Below, in pieces: positions 1 to 11,713 of a DNA stretch of 64,000 bases (positions within the stretch are counted from its first letter, which is position 1; every line of letters begins with the position of its first letter). A program made the translations under genes and the position numbers. The notes under the pieces are model-generated. The model was given only the letters and a program-made list of their open reading frames with translations. It was not told the origin of the DNA and ran no database searches. Source of the stretch: Collybia mongolica (Eukaryota > Basidiomycota > Agaricomycetes > Agaricales > Clitocybaceae); NCBI GenBank assembly GCA_013420905.1, contig JAAXNY010000001.1:1488001-1552000 (forward strand). The letters are read 5' to 3'.

Positions 1-519
1 TTTGCTGGAGAGGATGTTGTGTAAGATATACCCTTCATGTCTTGCTCCGTTGCTTATTCGTGTGCTAGAGAAGTGATCGAAGTCGACGCAGATTCACCTG
101 ATGCAAAGAAATGGCCGGTGTGGCGCGAGCCAGGAGTAGCGGATTCTTCCATTTCGACACCAACAACCCCAACCGACGCACCGCAACTCGCGTCAACGGA
201 CCCCGGCACAACGCCAGCGACAGCAAATACACCAGTGAACCCCTCTAAGAAACGACCGGGCCCTCGCAAACCAAAAGTAACTCTGGCCGCTCTTCCGGCC
301 TCCTCAACGAAGGCAAAGAAGCTTACGACTCTTGACAAATCAGCCATGGACTGGCGTTCACATGTCCAAGCCACGGAGGACCCTGGGCTTAAGGATGAGC
401 TCGAGGCGAATCGACGAAGCGGAGGGTACCTCGAGAAGGTAGAATTCTTGAAACGAGTAGACGAACGAAAGGATGATGTTCTTGAAGCAACCAAAAGCAG
501 CAAACGAAGGAGGCCGTAG
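1..519 (+). CDS. SWC5: SWR1-complex protein 5 (Bucentaur/BCNT-C family), 3' part
   Basis: Partial gene; its 5' exons lie left of the window. Positions 1-20 read as an exon end (F-A-G-E-D-V-V), a 48-bp GT-AG intron follows (21-68), and the last exon runs 69-519. The C-terminal 80 residues carry the BCNT-C signature: K-K-L-T-T-L-D-K-S-A-M-D-W, then D-E-L-E-A-N-R-R-S-G-G-Y-L-E-K-V-E-F-L-x-R-V. Before it lies a Pro/Thr-rich, probably disordered linker. In yeast and animals (Swc5, CFDP1) this family is a subunit of the SWR1/SRCAP remodeller that exchanges H2A for H2A.Z in the nucleus. The internal ATG at 37 lies inside the intron and is not the start. The family call is firm; the missing N-terminus cannot be judged. 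Confidence 0.9.
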
Positions 520-901
520 TTCTTCCTGTAAGTACATCACCCCTCTCTTGAGAAAGTCCAGGTGACCAAGTGTACTTTAGTAGATGTAAAATAACATTAA
601 TCCAATAATCCAAGTAATGCACCAATCTTGCCGCCATCTGGGTGGCTGCCTTCTATAACGCTTTGATAGTTCGAATGCGAGGAGGGGCCAGGCATTTATT
701 CTACCCTGCACCTTGTCAGTAACCATTGGACCTACCAACTCATCTACTTATCGAATAATATTGCAGACTTGGAATTGTTCGTGTCAGACAAGAAATTATT
801 GAGGAATTGAATGAAACAAGCACCGACGACATACATTTGAACACGAAAGCAGCCCTTAGGAATCAATTCATCGTGTAAGAAGTGTGTGTGCTAGTGATAT
901 T
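520..901. other. Intergenic, convergent 3' ends
   Basis: This lies between the ends of SWC5 (+) and the reductase pseudogene (-). It is presumably 3' UTR of both. I see no ORF, repeat or RNA gene that I can support. Confidence 0.5.
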
Positions 902-3025
902 CTACTTTGAAACCCACATATTTTGATTGGCTTGGAAAAAGTCCCAGATGCGGGTTTTACCAACTATCTTGTTTTCGCTGTGGAAATGAGCCTCTTCATT
1001 TCCATTTGCAATTTCGCCCTCTATGCCTATCAACATCAAAGCATAGTCCTCCGGTATCCCGAAACTCATATAGAATTCTTTGGCTTCCGCTGATGGCATT
1101 CGTCTATGGATGATCTTCCGCCCGATAACTTCGCTGAGTATCCCGACGGCCTGAATTATGACAATTGCAGCACAGATAAGACAGGAAGTCTGATGGACTC
1201 ACCTCGTCATAACTCAACAGCTCTGGCCCTACTATGACATGGTCTGTGTTGTGACTTTTCTCGTCAAGCAACGCCCTAAAAGCCACATCTACAATATCAT
1301 CAACAGAAACCATCGGGACGCGACCGTCCATGGTACACGTGGCAACCTCGTTCTTTTCGCGGATTGCGGGGTAGAACTGTGTGGCGAAGTTTTCTGTGGC
1401 GAATAGGTCGTTCAAAGAGGATCTCGTTATTTCCAGGATGGAGATACTTACCGAAGAACCAGGATGGCCGCAATACACAGTAGTCGATGCCCAGCTCAGC
1501 GACATACTAATGGACCGCCCCCGCGGACTCGCCGCCATATGGGAATACGGCAGCACTGATGAGTACGATGCGCTTTACACCCTTGGAGACGGCGAGGTCG
1601 ATCCACGGCTTCATGATCGCCAACCGGTCGACGGCTACTGCATTGATGAGATAGACGCGATCGATGTTGGCATCGGCCTTGAAGGGGTTCTCATATGTCG
1701 TAGGGTCAGTCCAGTCGAACTTGACGCCTTTGCCTTGATAGGCCTCTGGTACAGTTGCGGACAACCAAACACGATAAAAAAAATGAAAAGCTTTCTCAAC
1801 CACGGCAACTTATTAGACTGCTCTTTAAACCGTTTGGGGATCATATATAGGTCCATTTAAGTTAAATTCCACGAGCCGATTGTCCGATTTCCAAGATCCC
1901 GAAATTTTGACCCCCAAAATATTGGCCAAACCTCAAAAAAATCACTGAAAATACATAAAATAGCGCAATCAACAGCTTTCTCAATGCTGAATATGATTCC
2001 GAAAAGAATAAGAAAAAATATCGAGTGGTTCAGCCAAAAAAAATTTGACAATGTCAACCAAAGCAAACACACCCAGTACTATTCTAACCTGGGAGCTCAC
2101 CTATTATACATGCATGCCACAACTTGAAAGAGAAGAGGAATATTTCAGGGCTTTGGGATCAACCCAGGGCCAGCCTAGACCTGCCACCACAGCCGTTGAG
2201 AGCACAGATTTGATGTGAAGGATTTGAAAGCCAGATGTGCACAAGTTTCATTGTGAGCTGAATCCAATTGAAATTGTATGTTTTTGGGTGATTATGTAAA
2301 TCATTACAAGTGATTATATTCTGTAAAGTACTGGGGATGGGTAAAATACCACTAGTGGCAAGTTCCCAGGAAGTCTTTTGACAATGCAAAGAACATGGCA
2401 TACAAGGTGCTTGATGAACATGATTTGGCAATTCATCAGTCAGGCATTTCATGAGTCCCTATCATCTTGGGTTGAAAGGTAAAGCATGGGCTGTAAGGAA
2501 GCAAAAGGGTCACCCTTAGGAAAAGTAGTATTTAGTTGATTCCTAGTCCGGAATTTCGACATAGTCGGAGAAAAGTTGTGAGCTTAAAGTTAGCCGAAAA
2601 ATGTATTTTTTGACGAAGGTCGAAATTTCTGACTATTCCTTTACTGAGGGTCACCGTTCAGTGTCGCGAAGTGCAATGATGCACCTTGATGCTATGATAG
2701 GCTCACTGGTTGCCTGTATTTGGGTGATGTGCCCTCCAAAAATGTCAAAATTTTGTTCAAAAAAATTAGCCATTCTAACTGCTCGTGGGAAAAACTTCGG
2801 AGGAGTGTTTTTTGACGTATTTTGCCATCCTGAGTTCGAATCTGAAGTCAGATTGCCCAATTTTTTATTTTTGGGTGAGATACTACATTTGTCGTGTTTG
2901 GTTGTCCGCGACTGTATGTTCTCTGGGGAACGTGTGGCGATCAGGAAAGGGTGATTTGCATTCTGCAACAACTGGGCGAGACGCTTTCCCGTGGTGCCTG
3001 TGCCACCAATGAGTAGGATAGTCAT
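902..3025 (-). pseudogene. NmrA-like / festuclavine-dehydrogenase-type NAD(P) reductase, disrupted
   Basis: Read from the ATG at 3025 the protein opens with a Rossmann motif (M-T-I-L-L-I-G-G-T-G-T-T-G-K-R). It continues through V-K-F-D-W-T-D-P, R-I-V-L-I-S-A and C-V-L-R-P-S-W-F to a C-terminus E-A-K-E-F-Y-M-S-F-G-I-P-E-D-Y-A. That is the layout of the ergot-alkaloid AFUA_2G17970-type family inside the NmrA-like atypical SDRs. Introns 1394-1451 and 1151-1202 are canonical. Two lesions are visible: a 1,163-bp transposon sits at a TA between the codons for P-E-N-I and P-E-A-Y (1752-2914), and an in-frame TAG at 1507-1509 stands where the family usually has a residue after V-H. Taking out the element and one TA leaves the frame intact, so the insertion itself is clean. 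The substrate is unknown; basidiomycete members are not shown to make ergot alkaloids. Confidence 0.8.
1752..2914. mobile_element. Tc1/mariner-type element, non-autonomous, with TA target duplication
   Basis: The ends are 23-bp inverted repeats (1752-1774 and 2892-2914) that start CAGT and differ at one base. They are flanked by TA at 1750-1751 and 2915-2916, the usual Tc1/mariner target. The 1,163-bp body has no long ORF. At 2243-2272 the plus strand reads K-F-H-C-E-L-N-P-I-E, the block holding the third catalytic acid of many fungal Tc1/pogo-like transposases, followed by decayed frames. It is therefore a dead derivative that once carried a transposase, or that swallowed a piece of one. Confidence 0.85.
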
Positions 3026-3609
3026 GAGGGTTTTTGCGGTGGTAATTGAGGAGTTGAAAAGCGAGTCAGATGTGGTATCGAGACCCAATGCTAAATCAAT
3101 GCTGTTTTATATAAGACGGTATTCCAACTTCACCCTAGCGCTTACTGATCATGCTACGTAAGGAAGCATAACGCAAATTATTCGGCAGGTCGTTGGGATC
3201 ATTCAAACATTGGATACGGTTTATCGCAATGTATAGTGACTTGTCATACGTCTAGCTCCTCTAACTCGGTAACATGCGAACCTCAAGCCGAAATGCTATG
3301 TAACCCTGGCGAGTAGGCTTCTGGGGCACCGCAAGAGCTGGATGACTCGTTCGGAGTCACCACTCATGCAGGGGTACATACGCGTTCTGGCGAAGTGGAT
3401 TCTGCTTTTGATACGCGCCCCGTGTTGTTGTTGTCTGCTTGGTCAACGCCAGCAGCGTGGGAATGACGGGGATGTGATGGCGCGTGCAGGACGCGATCGG
3501 TCACGTCGTGACTGATGTATTGTTTATATCCGTGACCCGGCGGTGGCTTAGCGCTGAGATTTTGCTCTGACTTGGTAGGATCCGTTCAAAGTTGGTTTCA
3601 ACGACGACC
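3026..3609. promoter_or_regulatory. Divergent intergenic region
   Basis: This 584-bp stretch lies between the starts of the disrupted reductase (-) and the next gene (+), so it should hold both promoters. I see no clear TATA box close to either start and no repeat. Confidence 0.4.
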
Positions 3610-5251
3610 ATGGCCATTAAACGTAGTCTTGAGCTCAGCGGCGACGACGAAGACGAGCATCGTCTTTCCGCCGCTGTCCACGAACCTCCAGCAAAGCGAC
3701 GCCTTCTCTCCACCCCCAAGCGACACCCCCTCTCCACTTCCCTCCCTTCACGCCCACTTGACTCCCCATCCAACCCGTTTGGCCGTAAGCGTGTCCATGC
3801 CTTGGTCCGCTCCCTTCCTCCACCGACTTCGTTCTCCAAACACCTTCCACTGCGGTTTCAGCTCGTTCGGCCTGGAGTGTCGCCACGTCTCGGTGGGACG
3901 CACCGTATAGTTCAAGTGCCTCTTAATTATACCTTTGTCCATCTTCGTTGCCTCATCGCATTCCTTTACGGCGAGGGGTATGCGCCCCCTCAGCAGGATA
4001 GGCATCTCTTCGAGGTCCAGAAAAGACTACTCATGTACAGCTCCACGTATAAACCTGGTCAGATACGAAGTGGGGTCACTACTGTCAAGCTCTCCAGCGC
4101 GCGCGACCCGTGCCGATATCGTCCTGAGGCTGACGAGGACGCATTTATGGTCCGGCCTGACGCCGAAGGCGAAGATTCGCCGGCAGAAGACGCGGACGAA
4201 ACAGAGGAGTGGGTATGGGAGGCAGAAGAACACTTCACACTAGGACACGCCTGGCCCCGCGGTGGTGACCTTGCACGTGGAATCATCTACGTGGGTCTTT
4301 CCTCTTTTTTTTCGAACCTGCGACGGTGTTAACCACTCAATTCTTGTACAGCACCACTCGCCAGACACTGCTGTACATATCACCGTCAATACTACGCCTA
4401 TCCCGCGCCGTAAAGGCATATCCAACGTTCCTTATGTCTTCAACGCCCGTGGGCGCATCCGTCTTCTCCCTCAAACGTCATCTCCGCTCCCTCGGCCCGT
4501 GTTCTCTGTCCCACTCCACAAACTCAGCATCCCGAGCAGCCCCATTCCCTCATCGGCACCTCTTCCAGAAGACGATGATGCTGACGGGGACACCGATACA
4601 GAGGACAATGACATGTCCCGTGTCGATCTTTTTGAGTGCGAAAACCCATCTGATGGGGAAGACCAGGATTCAGAGGAAGAGGACGAGAAACAAGAAGATC
4701 CCTCCGCTACGCTCTCCCCTACGAAATTCAACGCAACCAACGCGTTTGCCGCATACCTCAAAGCCACCTATCTTCGCAATCACAGCTTGGATTCTGATTC
4801 CGACGAGGATCCTATCACAAACACCAGTCCTACATCCACTCCTAGCCTTGTTCACTCCCGCCCTTCCTCTCCCGCCTCATCCTCCAGTCCGTTCGGCTTT
4901 AAGTTCTCATCATCATCTCCCGTCTCTGTCCGTATCGCCGCGTCCTCTTCGCCAGCCCTAAGCCGCACATTACGGTATCCTTCATCCGCGTTCAAGTTCA
5001 GCAAACTAAAATACCCTACATCTGCGTATACGCCCGCCCCACCGCATGCATCGTGGCATCGCCGGCGGATCGCGCGCGTAGAAAAGCGGATGGAGAGGTT
5101 GAAGAAGGGGGCGTATATGTGTGCTAAGGATGAGTCGGAGGAGGATGCGGAAGCGGTGGACGAGCTTGGTGGGGAGGCGCCAGAGGCAGTCGCTAAGCCT
5201 GAGATGGCACCTGAAGAAGAAGAGTGGGATCCATTTGATGTTGAAGTTTGA
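3610..5251 (+). CDS. Unrecognised acidic/Ser-rich protein
   Basis: Two exons (3610-4290, 4352-5251) with a 61-bp GT-AG intron give 526 residues. The start is the ATG at 3610 in a good context (ACCATGG); the upstream in-frame TTG is not used. An N-terminal basic/Ser-Pro region (P-P-A-K-R-R) could be a nuclear signal. A probable folded part at about residues 80-240 has L-R-F-Q-L-V-R-P, H-R-I-V-Q-V-P-L-N-Y-T-F-V-H-L-R and H-F-T-L-G-H-A-W. It reminds me faintly of the pRiA4b ORF3-like fold, but I do not claim that. The C-terminal half is D/E- and S/P-rich and ends in an acidic E-E-E-E-W-D-P-F tail. It is probably nuclear; function unknown. Confidence 0.75.
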
Positions 5252-6724
5252 GATAAAACTGTAGGGATTGCGTTGGGAAGTGGTGACCTCCAGAGCGGTG
5301 AAGTTAAGGTAAAGGTAAATTGCACTTGTATAATCGAATGTACAGTAATTAGTCTATAGTTATCGTTATTAGACCATTGATGAACGAGTTGTTGACAAAA
5401 CTCTCAACAGCCGGAGGTCGAGAGGGGGTGACACATTCGTGGGCACATCTATGTTTCATCTATACGCTAGACCTGGTAAGGAAAAGCCAAGAATTCTGCC
5501 TCCCCACAAGCTTCTGGTAACGAAGGGAACCTGATCACCGTGAGGATGACTAGTGTGGACGTTAAAATATGACAGGTTATGTTAGGCAGCTCCACTCTGA
5601 GAGTGGCAACCTCCATGGCGTTAAATTACACCGTTAGCTGGAAAAGTATGCCGCGAAGGACCCTGGATGTAATTGGTGTTCATGCTGAGGGCTGATTATC
5701 GAAGGCGTTAACGTTGGAGCCTCCTCCAAGGACTGAAAACGAGAACCAACACTGGGTTGTCGAGCCTTGAGATCTCGTACGAGTCATTTTACATAGCAAG
5801 AGGCAAAGACGACTTCTAGGCTGATTATCTTAACATTATTTTGAGAAATTGATGCTAGATCTGGTGTATAGGGGCTTCATGAGAGGTTCCGACGGTGACA
5901 GTATCGTAATCGAGGCCATATGTAAGTTTCCACAAATTCGGCTCAACAGGGCTGTCTTGGGCGCGAATCGGGCTTAGTGGGAGGTTTCGTGTAAGGCTAA
6001 GCGGATTGGTGAAGAAGTTGGGCAGACTGTGAGTTGGATATTGCATTGGGGAGCTGAGTAGGTTTTGAGGTGGCCGGTTATCGGTTTACCGAGCAGGAGA
6101 CCCAGCACGTTCTTGGTTCGAGATCTGCGATAAGCATAGATCTGGAGCGGGTTCCGACAAATCCGAGGATAGCCGTCAGAAGAAACTTCATTATGTAAAT
6201 GCAAAAGGCGCTGAAGTTTTGACCATGACCTACCTTTGCCATTGATCCTTTATATCTCTCGCAAAGGGTTGGAAATAATCCATCAGGGCCTCCGTTAGAA
6301 AGAACCAGGACGAGGGCCGGACAACAGAACGACGGAGTCGAGGGACATCGGAACAGACAATGAAATGCAAATATGACCAAGCAATGGCACAGCCACCCGG
6401 CTTTTCCCACCATTGTCCAAAAATAACTCGATTGAGTAATTGAAAAAAAAATTCCATTGTTCTCGTGACGCGGTTCGAAGATTCAACCTGCCCGTTGACC
6501 ATCGGACAATAGAAATGAACGGACCCGATTGCACAATGGCGAATATACCCCTGGCCTCGCCTCCTTATAAAGTCAAGTCTTCGAACCGAGTAACTCATCA
6601 GGTTTTTTTTACCTTCCTCCACCTTCTTTCTTCACGACTTCATCCCAGTCTCGCTGAGCGAACCATCTCAAGGCCTTCATTACTCCTTCAATTTTAAACT
6701 ACCAGCACCCTTTATACAGCAATC
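5252..6724. other. Intergenic region upstream of the AA9 gene
   Basis: Nearly 1.5 kb without a convincing gene. Short ORFs on the minus strand overlap each other in several frames and show no protein-like composition. The last 250 bp hold the AA9 promoter elements listed separately. Confidence 0.5.
6471..6588 (+). promoter_or_regulatory. AA9 promoter: inverted repeat and TATA box
   Basis: A perfect 11-bp inverted repeat (CGGTTCGAAGA at 6471-6481, TCTTCGAACCG at 6578-6588) brackets the upstream region. A TATAAA lies at 6566-6571, about 155 bp before the ATG. A CGG...CCG inverted pair suits a dimeric zinc-cluster activator, but the 96-bp spacing is far too long for one dimer, so the role is a guess. 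Confidence 0.35.
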
Positions 6725-7713
6725 ATGAAGTCTCTCTCCTTCTTCGCACCCCTCTTGGCCGCCGCTCTCGTTTCTGCCCATGGCTTTGTTGCCTCCATCG
6801 ACATCGACTCCAAGCGTTTTCCGGGGAACGTTCCCAGGGGCGCCAAGAAACCCAGTATCATCCGTCAGATCAGTGACATCTCGCCGGTCAAAGGCGCCAA
6901 CAACGCTGCCGTGAACTGTGGCCCCAATGCTCAGCTCGCCACCGAAGTTGGCAAGGCCAACCCGGGAAGCACCATCTCTTTCGACTGGAAAGTACCAAAC
7001 GGCAACGTGAGTCTCGAATACAGAACAAGAGTCGTTCATATCTGAAACAATTAACACAGTGGCCTCACAATACCGGCCCGATGCTGACCTACATGGCATC
7101 GTGTGGCGACACTCCCTGCAACAAGTTCGACTCCCGAAAAGCGAAATGGTTCAAGATTGACCAAGTCGGCAGGAAGTCCAACGGCAAATGGTTCCAGGAG
7201 GACCTGAGTCAGTCTCTTTGTTCACTCACCCAGCGAGCATTAACTGACATCTCTCCAGTGCAAGGCAAGTCCGCCAAGGTCAAGATCCCCTCCACGCTCG
7301 CCCCTGGTAACTACCTCATCCGTCACGAGATCATCGCCCTCCACCTTGCCACTCAACGCTGCGGTGCCGAGTTCTACCCATCCTGCGCTCAGATTACTGT
7401 CGGCGGCAACCAAAAGGGCACACCTTCCGCCAGCGAGCTAGTCTCCCTGCCCGGTGCCTACAGCGACAACGACCCCGGCATCTTCGCCCGCAACGTCTTC
7501 AACGCCAAATCCACATATGTCTTCCCCGGACCGCCCGTCGCGAAGCTAGCAGGTTCTTCTGGCTCCGACGCTCCAGCCGTCCCTACTACCAAGCCTGAGT
7601 CTACCGGCTGCAAGAGCAAGAAGCCCGCCTCAGCAAAGGCTGTGTCTGCGACGCACCGCCCACGACACATCAGCCGCGCCATGCGTGGAGTTGTCTCCGA
7701 TCATAGCCATTAA
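6725..7713 (+). CDS. AA9 lytic polysaccharide monooxygenase (formerly GH61), secreted
   Basis: Three exons (6725-7006, 7060-7207, 7259-7713) encode 294 residues. A signal peptide ends at V-S-A, leaving mature His1 (H-G-F-V), which with the His in W-P-H-N-T-G-P-M would form the copper histidine brace. The axial Tyr and nearby Gln are in F-Y-P-S-C-A-Q-I-T-V. The family block L-I-R-H-E-I-I-A-L-H is also present. Members oxidatively cleave cellulose or hemicellulose outside the cell. There is no CBM1; the C-terminus is a Ser/Pro/Lys-rich tail. Intron 2 is 51 bp and has no stop in frame, so retaining it would insert 17 residues instead of ending the protein. Confidence 0.93.
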
Positions 7714-8858
7714 TCTTCTTGTGTCTCACCTCATGATACATGACCTGCGATGATCTAGACATACCTGCTGTATTACTAACATCCCCTCTGATTTCCAGCG
7801 TTGATCGCTTTGTAATGTACTTTGTACATTTAGCACTCCTTTATACATACACTGTACTTGTAAATACTTGCAATATATCACATAGAATCATCATACGTCA
7901 ACTTTCTTTCTCTACTTCTGAACGTTCAGACCCGTCAATGATTGGTATTGCTCTAGCGGAAGTGGCCACCAAGTTTTCGCTCTGAGAAAGACGTTCATAA
8001 CTGTTCATATGTACAAACCAGTTTGTATTATGTTACAGTCAGGTGGTGGGCAAGCAAAGAGGGAACGAAGACGCCCGAAACTCGACCCCCGGAAGATCAT
8101 CGCGAACGCTACCCACCTCCCTACCACCTCCTCATAGGGTTTAGATAGACACAAAAGCATTGTGATTGTCCTGCGTCCCGAACCGAACCGAACCAAGCGG
8201 TGAACTCTAGAAAAGACACTGGTTGCAATATTCGCAATAAAAAAGCCTCTGCAATCACCACTGAATTACGTTTGGCTGGACCATTGTCACTCGACACTCG
8301 ATAGATATGTTCTCTCCAGGTCTTTGGTCCATTGCGAAAAGTATACAAGCGTTCCCAGAATTATGGATAGCACCCGAGCGTATCACAGTCAATAATCGCA
8401 GACTTTCTCGCCTTTGACACGAGATTATAGGAACTGAAGTCCCCATGTGTACATAACACCCACAGGGCATGGGCGCTTGTCCCCAGAAGCACCTTTGAGA
8501 ACTCAGAGAGCTGCCACCAAATATAACCTGAATGGAATCAATAGATCTGAATTAGCAAAGACGTGGTGGACGAAACACAGTGTTGTCGTGCTGGCCAGAA
8601 GGCCAATAGCCCATAGGCACGGTAATGCCTTCCGGTAATATTCAGAATTCCTTAACGTACTTTCCAACCTGTCTGGCTAGGCCATCGAGTACCTCAGTTG
8701 ACAGCTCGGGCTCTACGTCAAGAAGTAGCTGTCACCCAGGTTGTCAGCGAAGGAAGGGTTGCTGATTAGTTTTATCCTCCTTCTGCATCATCCATATTGA
8801 TGTAACAGACGATCTTCGTGACTAAAGTGAAGATGAACCGCCCAGTATTGAAATCGGG
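7714..8858. other. Intergenic, no gene seen
   Basis: About 1.1 kb after the AA9 gene, including its 3' UTR. Only short overlapping ORFs without family resemblance are present. CpG content is normal here and falls sharply beyond about 8.87 kb. Confidence 0.5.
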
Positions 8859-8868
8859 TATGTTGGCA

Positions 8869-9263
8869 GGCCCCTGGAAGCTCCCCTACATGTTCAGAAA
8901 ATTTTTGCGGATTTGAGACTCCCAAAATGATGATTTTCCCAGCCCAAAATAGCGGATTTGAGGTGATTTTGGCAAAATCCTCAGCCTATATATAGCGGAT
9001 TTCAAACCTTCCTTCAGGATTTTTTTCCAAGTGATGGGTTGCCAGTTCATTTGATCTGTTTCAGTTCAAGAAGAGCCAGAGCCCAGATTCACAATCCTCA
9101 AGTAGCATGAAAAAAAAGTGGTCCTACTATGGCAAAAATTCTCATGTTCTTTTTTTTTCCATATGTTTTATGTTTTATGACATAAACCCTGGCCCATATA
9201 GTGGATTTGAGGCCTGTTCTGGTGAAAAACTTTTCCAAACATATAAGGGAGCTTCTGGGGGCC
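8869..9263. mobile_element. hAT-like MITE with 8-10 bp direct repeats
   Basis: The 395-bp element has imperfect inverted ends of about 35 bp (start GGCCCCTGGAAGCTCCC, matched with a few changes at the other end). TATGTTGGCA occurs directly on both sides (8859-8868 and 9264-9273). A target duplication of about 8 bp is typical of hAT elements; the two extra matching bases leave the exact border open. The inside is AT-rich, holds repeated GGATTTGAG-type words and codes for nothing. Confidence 0.7.
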
Positions 9264-9779
9264 TATGTTGGCAAATAAAGTACATCCAGCTTTGGAGAGT
9301 GAGACAATTGTCCCACACTGGATTAAGCTAGGTGGAATTGAACTTGCAGTTAATCAGATTCAGTGACCATTGTAACAATTCTAGAATGGCAGACATTTGA
9401 TGGACAAGGGATTGAAAATTTCCAAGGGTAACACAAGGGTATCTTCCATGGGTGGGACATCCCTGACATCCAAAGGGTGGCTACAGGGGAATCGTGATTG
9501 CTATAGGAGCATCCACAACACTGGGAGATAGCAAGAGGATGTTCCTCAACCAGTGGTTGGGACTAACCAAGGAAGGGATCAGAAGGCTTAGCATGAGCCT
9601 TCCAAGCATCAATCAGGTCTAGTCTGTTGTGGACTGGTCAAATTTGGGGAAACAAACTATTGGTATTCTGGCTGGTGTATTCAACACAAAGGGGCCACCA
9701 GTAGTTCTTGAGTCCAAAGAGGAGTTGTATATGCTACTGACATGCTGAGAAGGTATCAGATATGGTGGAGTGAAAACAT

Positions 9780-10098
9780 ACCACTGTCCTCACTGAGATC
9801 ACAAAGATAAGTCAAAGCCCATCTTCTATTTCAAAGCCTATGCTGTTGTCTCTGCTCTATAGTGGATCACACACCTACTTTCACCTCATGGCAGATCATA
9901 ATCTTCACAGATAATTAGAATGCAGTTGACATTTTTGACTCCTTATGCACTTCACCACAGTATAACCCATTTCTCATAACTGCTGTTGACCTAATAATTG
10001 GGCTCAATATACAACTACAAGTCTGCCATTTATACCTGGTAATATAAACCTCAGTGCAGATGCCCTATCCAGGGGTTGTCTCAACATTGCTTCCAAAC
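9780..10098 (+). pseudogene. DIRS-like retroelement, RNase H remnant
   Basis: The frame from 9901 reads I-F-T-D-N, a stop, then N-A-V-D-I-F-D-S-L and, after a frameshift, N-L-S-A-D-A-L-S-R. These are the conserved blocks of the RNase H region of Agaricomycete DIRS-like (tyrosine-recombinase) retroelements. Stops and shifts make it dead. It continues after the Tc1-like insertion at 10101. Sequence upstream (9300-9780) may be decayed reverse transcriptase, but I could not recognise it. Confidence 0.6.
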
Positions 10099-10100
10099 TA

Positions 10101-11711
10101 CAATAGCTCAAAAAACTGTCCCAATGTTTGGCCATTTCTTGATGTTTTCCTAATAACACAACAGTCACTAGTAATACCATTTTGCAAATATTAAATGTTA
10201 TACTACATCATCTCAGCTTTTATTTGATCCCTGGATCATGCAATTTGGACAAATATTGATGGAATAATAAATAAAACAAAATAATCAATCATTGGGACAG
10301 TTTTTTGACCCTTTGTTATTTTAGTAATATTCCTTCTGCAGCAAGCCAAATCACAATAAGTTTAAGTGTGGGAGTAATAAGCAAGATCATGTGACCTTGT
10401 TGATATAAGTTTGACATGTTGAAATCATTTCAACCACTCTCTTTCTCTTTTACCACCATATGAGACTCATACTCTTTACCAAGCACACTTCTGTTATTTC
10501 CCTTCTTTGAAAAGGCTATACCCTGTGTCAAATTGAAGATAAAACTGGTGTGGGAAAGTCTACCATTGGTAGAATCAAGAGAGGTTGATAGGAACAAGGA
10601 AAACAGCAAAGGAGGCCATCCTTCCAAACTTACTCCTTGTGACAAGCAATCAATTATTTGACAAATTACTACAGGAAAGCTTGATAATGCTGTTCAAGGT
10701 TCAAGCTGCCCATTACATCAACAACATCCTTCCCAATCCTGTCACACCTCAAACAGTCAGAAATGCACTCAAGCATAATGACTTTTGCTCTGTTGTCAAG
10801 CAGAAACATCCCCTGCCTAAAAAGGCCCATCAATTGGAGCATCTCAGATTTGCCAGGTATCATGAAAATTGGACAGTGGAGGATTGGAAGAGGGGCTTGT
10901 AGTTAGATGAGACCAAAATCAACAGAATTGGGTCAGATGGAAGGGTATATACTTGGAAGAAGAAGGGGAAACCACTTTCTGGCAGGACCACTACACCCAG
11001 AGTCAAGCATAGAGGAGGAAACAATCTTATGGTATGGAGGTGTATGGGGTGGAATGGGGTGGGGATGCTTACAAAAGTCCAGGGGATCATGAATGCAGAC
11101 CAATACTGCCAAATTTTGGATGGGGGAGTGGTTGAAAGTTTTGAAAAGTTGGAGATGGCAGAGGGTGAGAGGATTTTTCAGCAGGACAATGACCCCAAAC
11201 ATACCTCCAACAAGGCAACGAAGTGGTTTGAGGACAACAACATTGAAGTCCTGGTCTGGCCTGCACAATCCCCTGACTTGAATGCCATTGAATATCTTTG
11301 GATGGAGCTGAAGAAGACTTTGAAGAGATATCCAAGTCCACCAAAGGGAGTACATGAATTGTGGGACAGGGTTGCAGAAGAGTGGAATAAAAATATGTCA
11401 GAAACCTGCCAAAGACTTATAGAAAGCATGCCTAGAAGGATCCAAGCAGTTATCAAGGCAAAAGGAGGTCATATCAAGTACTAATTGTGTAAATAATAAT
11501 GGGTCAAAAAACTGTCCCAATAATTGATTATTTTGTTTTATTTATTATTCCATCAATTTTTGTCCAAATCACATGATCCAGAAGTCAAATGAAAGCTGAG
11601 ATGATGTGGTATAACATATAATTTTTGCAGTATGGTATTACTAGTGACTGTTGTGTTATTAGGAAAACATTAAGAAATGGCCAAACATTGGGACAGCTTT
11701 TTGAGCTACTG
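10101..11711 (+). mobile_element. Tc1-like element, copy 1 (decayed)
   Basis: This 1,611-bp element is flanked by TA (10099-10100, 11712-11713). Its inverted terminal repeats are about 220 bp; the outer ends read CAATAGCTCAAAAAACTGTC and the complement of GACAGCTTTTTGAGCTACTG. Each repeat also ends internally with an inverted copy of the outer motif, ATTGGGACAGTTTTTTGACCC. It is homologous along its whole length to copy 2 at 16263-17870. It split a DIRS-like element. Confidence 0.9.
10460..11484 (+). pseudogene. Tc1-like transposase, dead copy
   Basis: Aligned by eye with the intact transposase at 16624, this copy starts at a matching ATG (10460) but has several stops and frameshifts. Recognisable stretches are 10585-10902 (P-N-P-V-T-P-Q-T-V-R-N-A-L-K, W-T-V-E-D-W-K-R) and 11029-11484 (Q-Q-D-N-D-P-K-H-T-S, W-P-A-Q-S-P-D-L-N-A-I-E). 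Many differences are CpG in the live copy and TpG or CpA here, for example CGT to TGA and CGT to CAT. Confidence 0.85.
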
Positions 11712-11713
11712 TA

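Noticed and set aside
5855..6622. Cluster of minus-strand ORFs upstream of AA9
   Set aside because: Overlapping frames, no splice-consistent join and no family resemblance.
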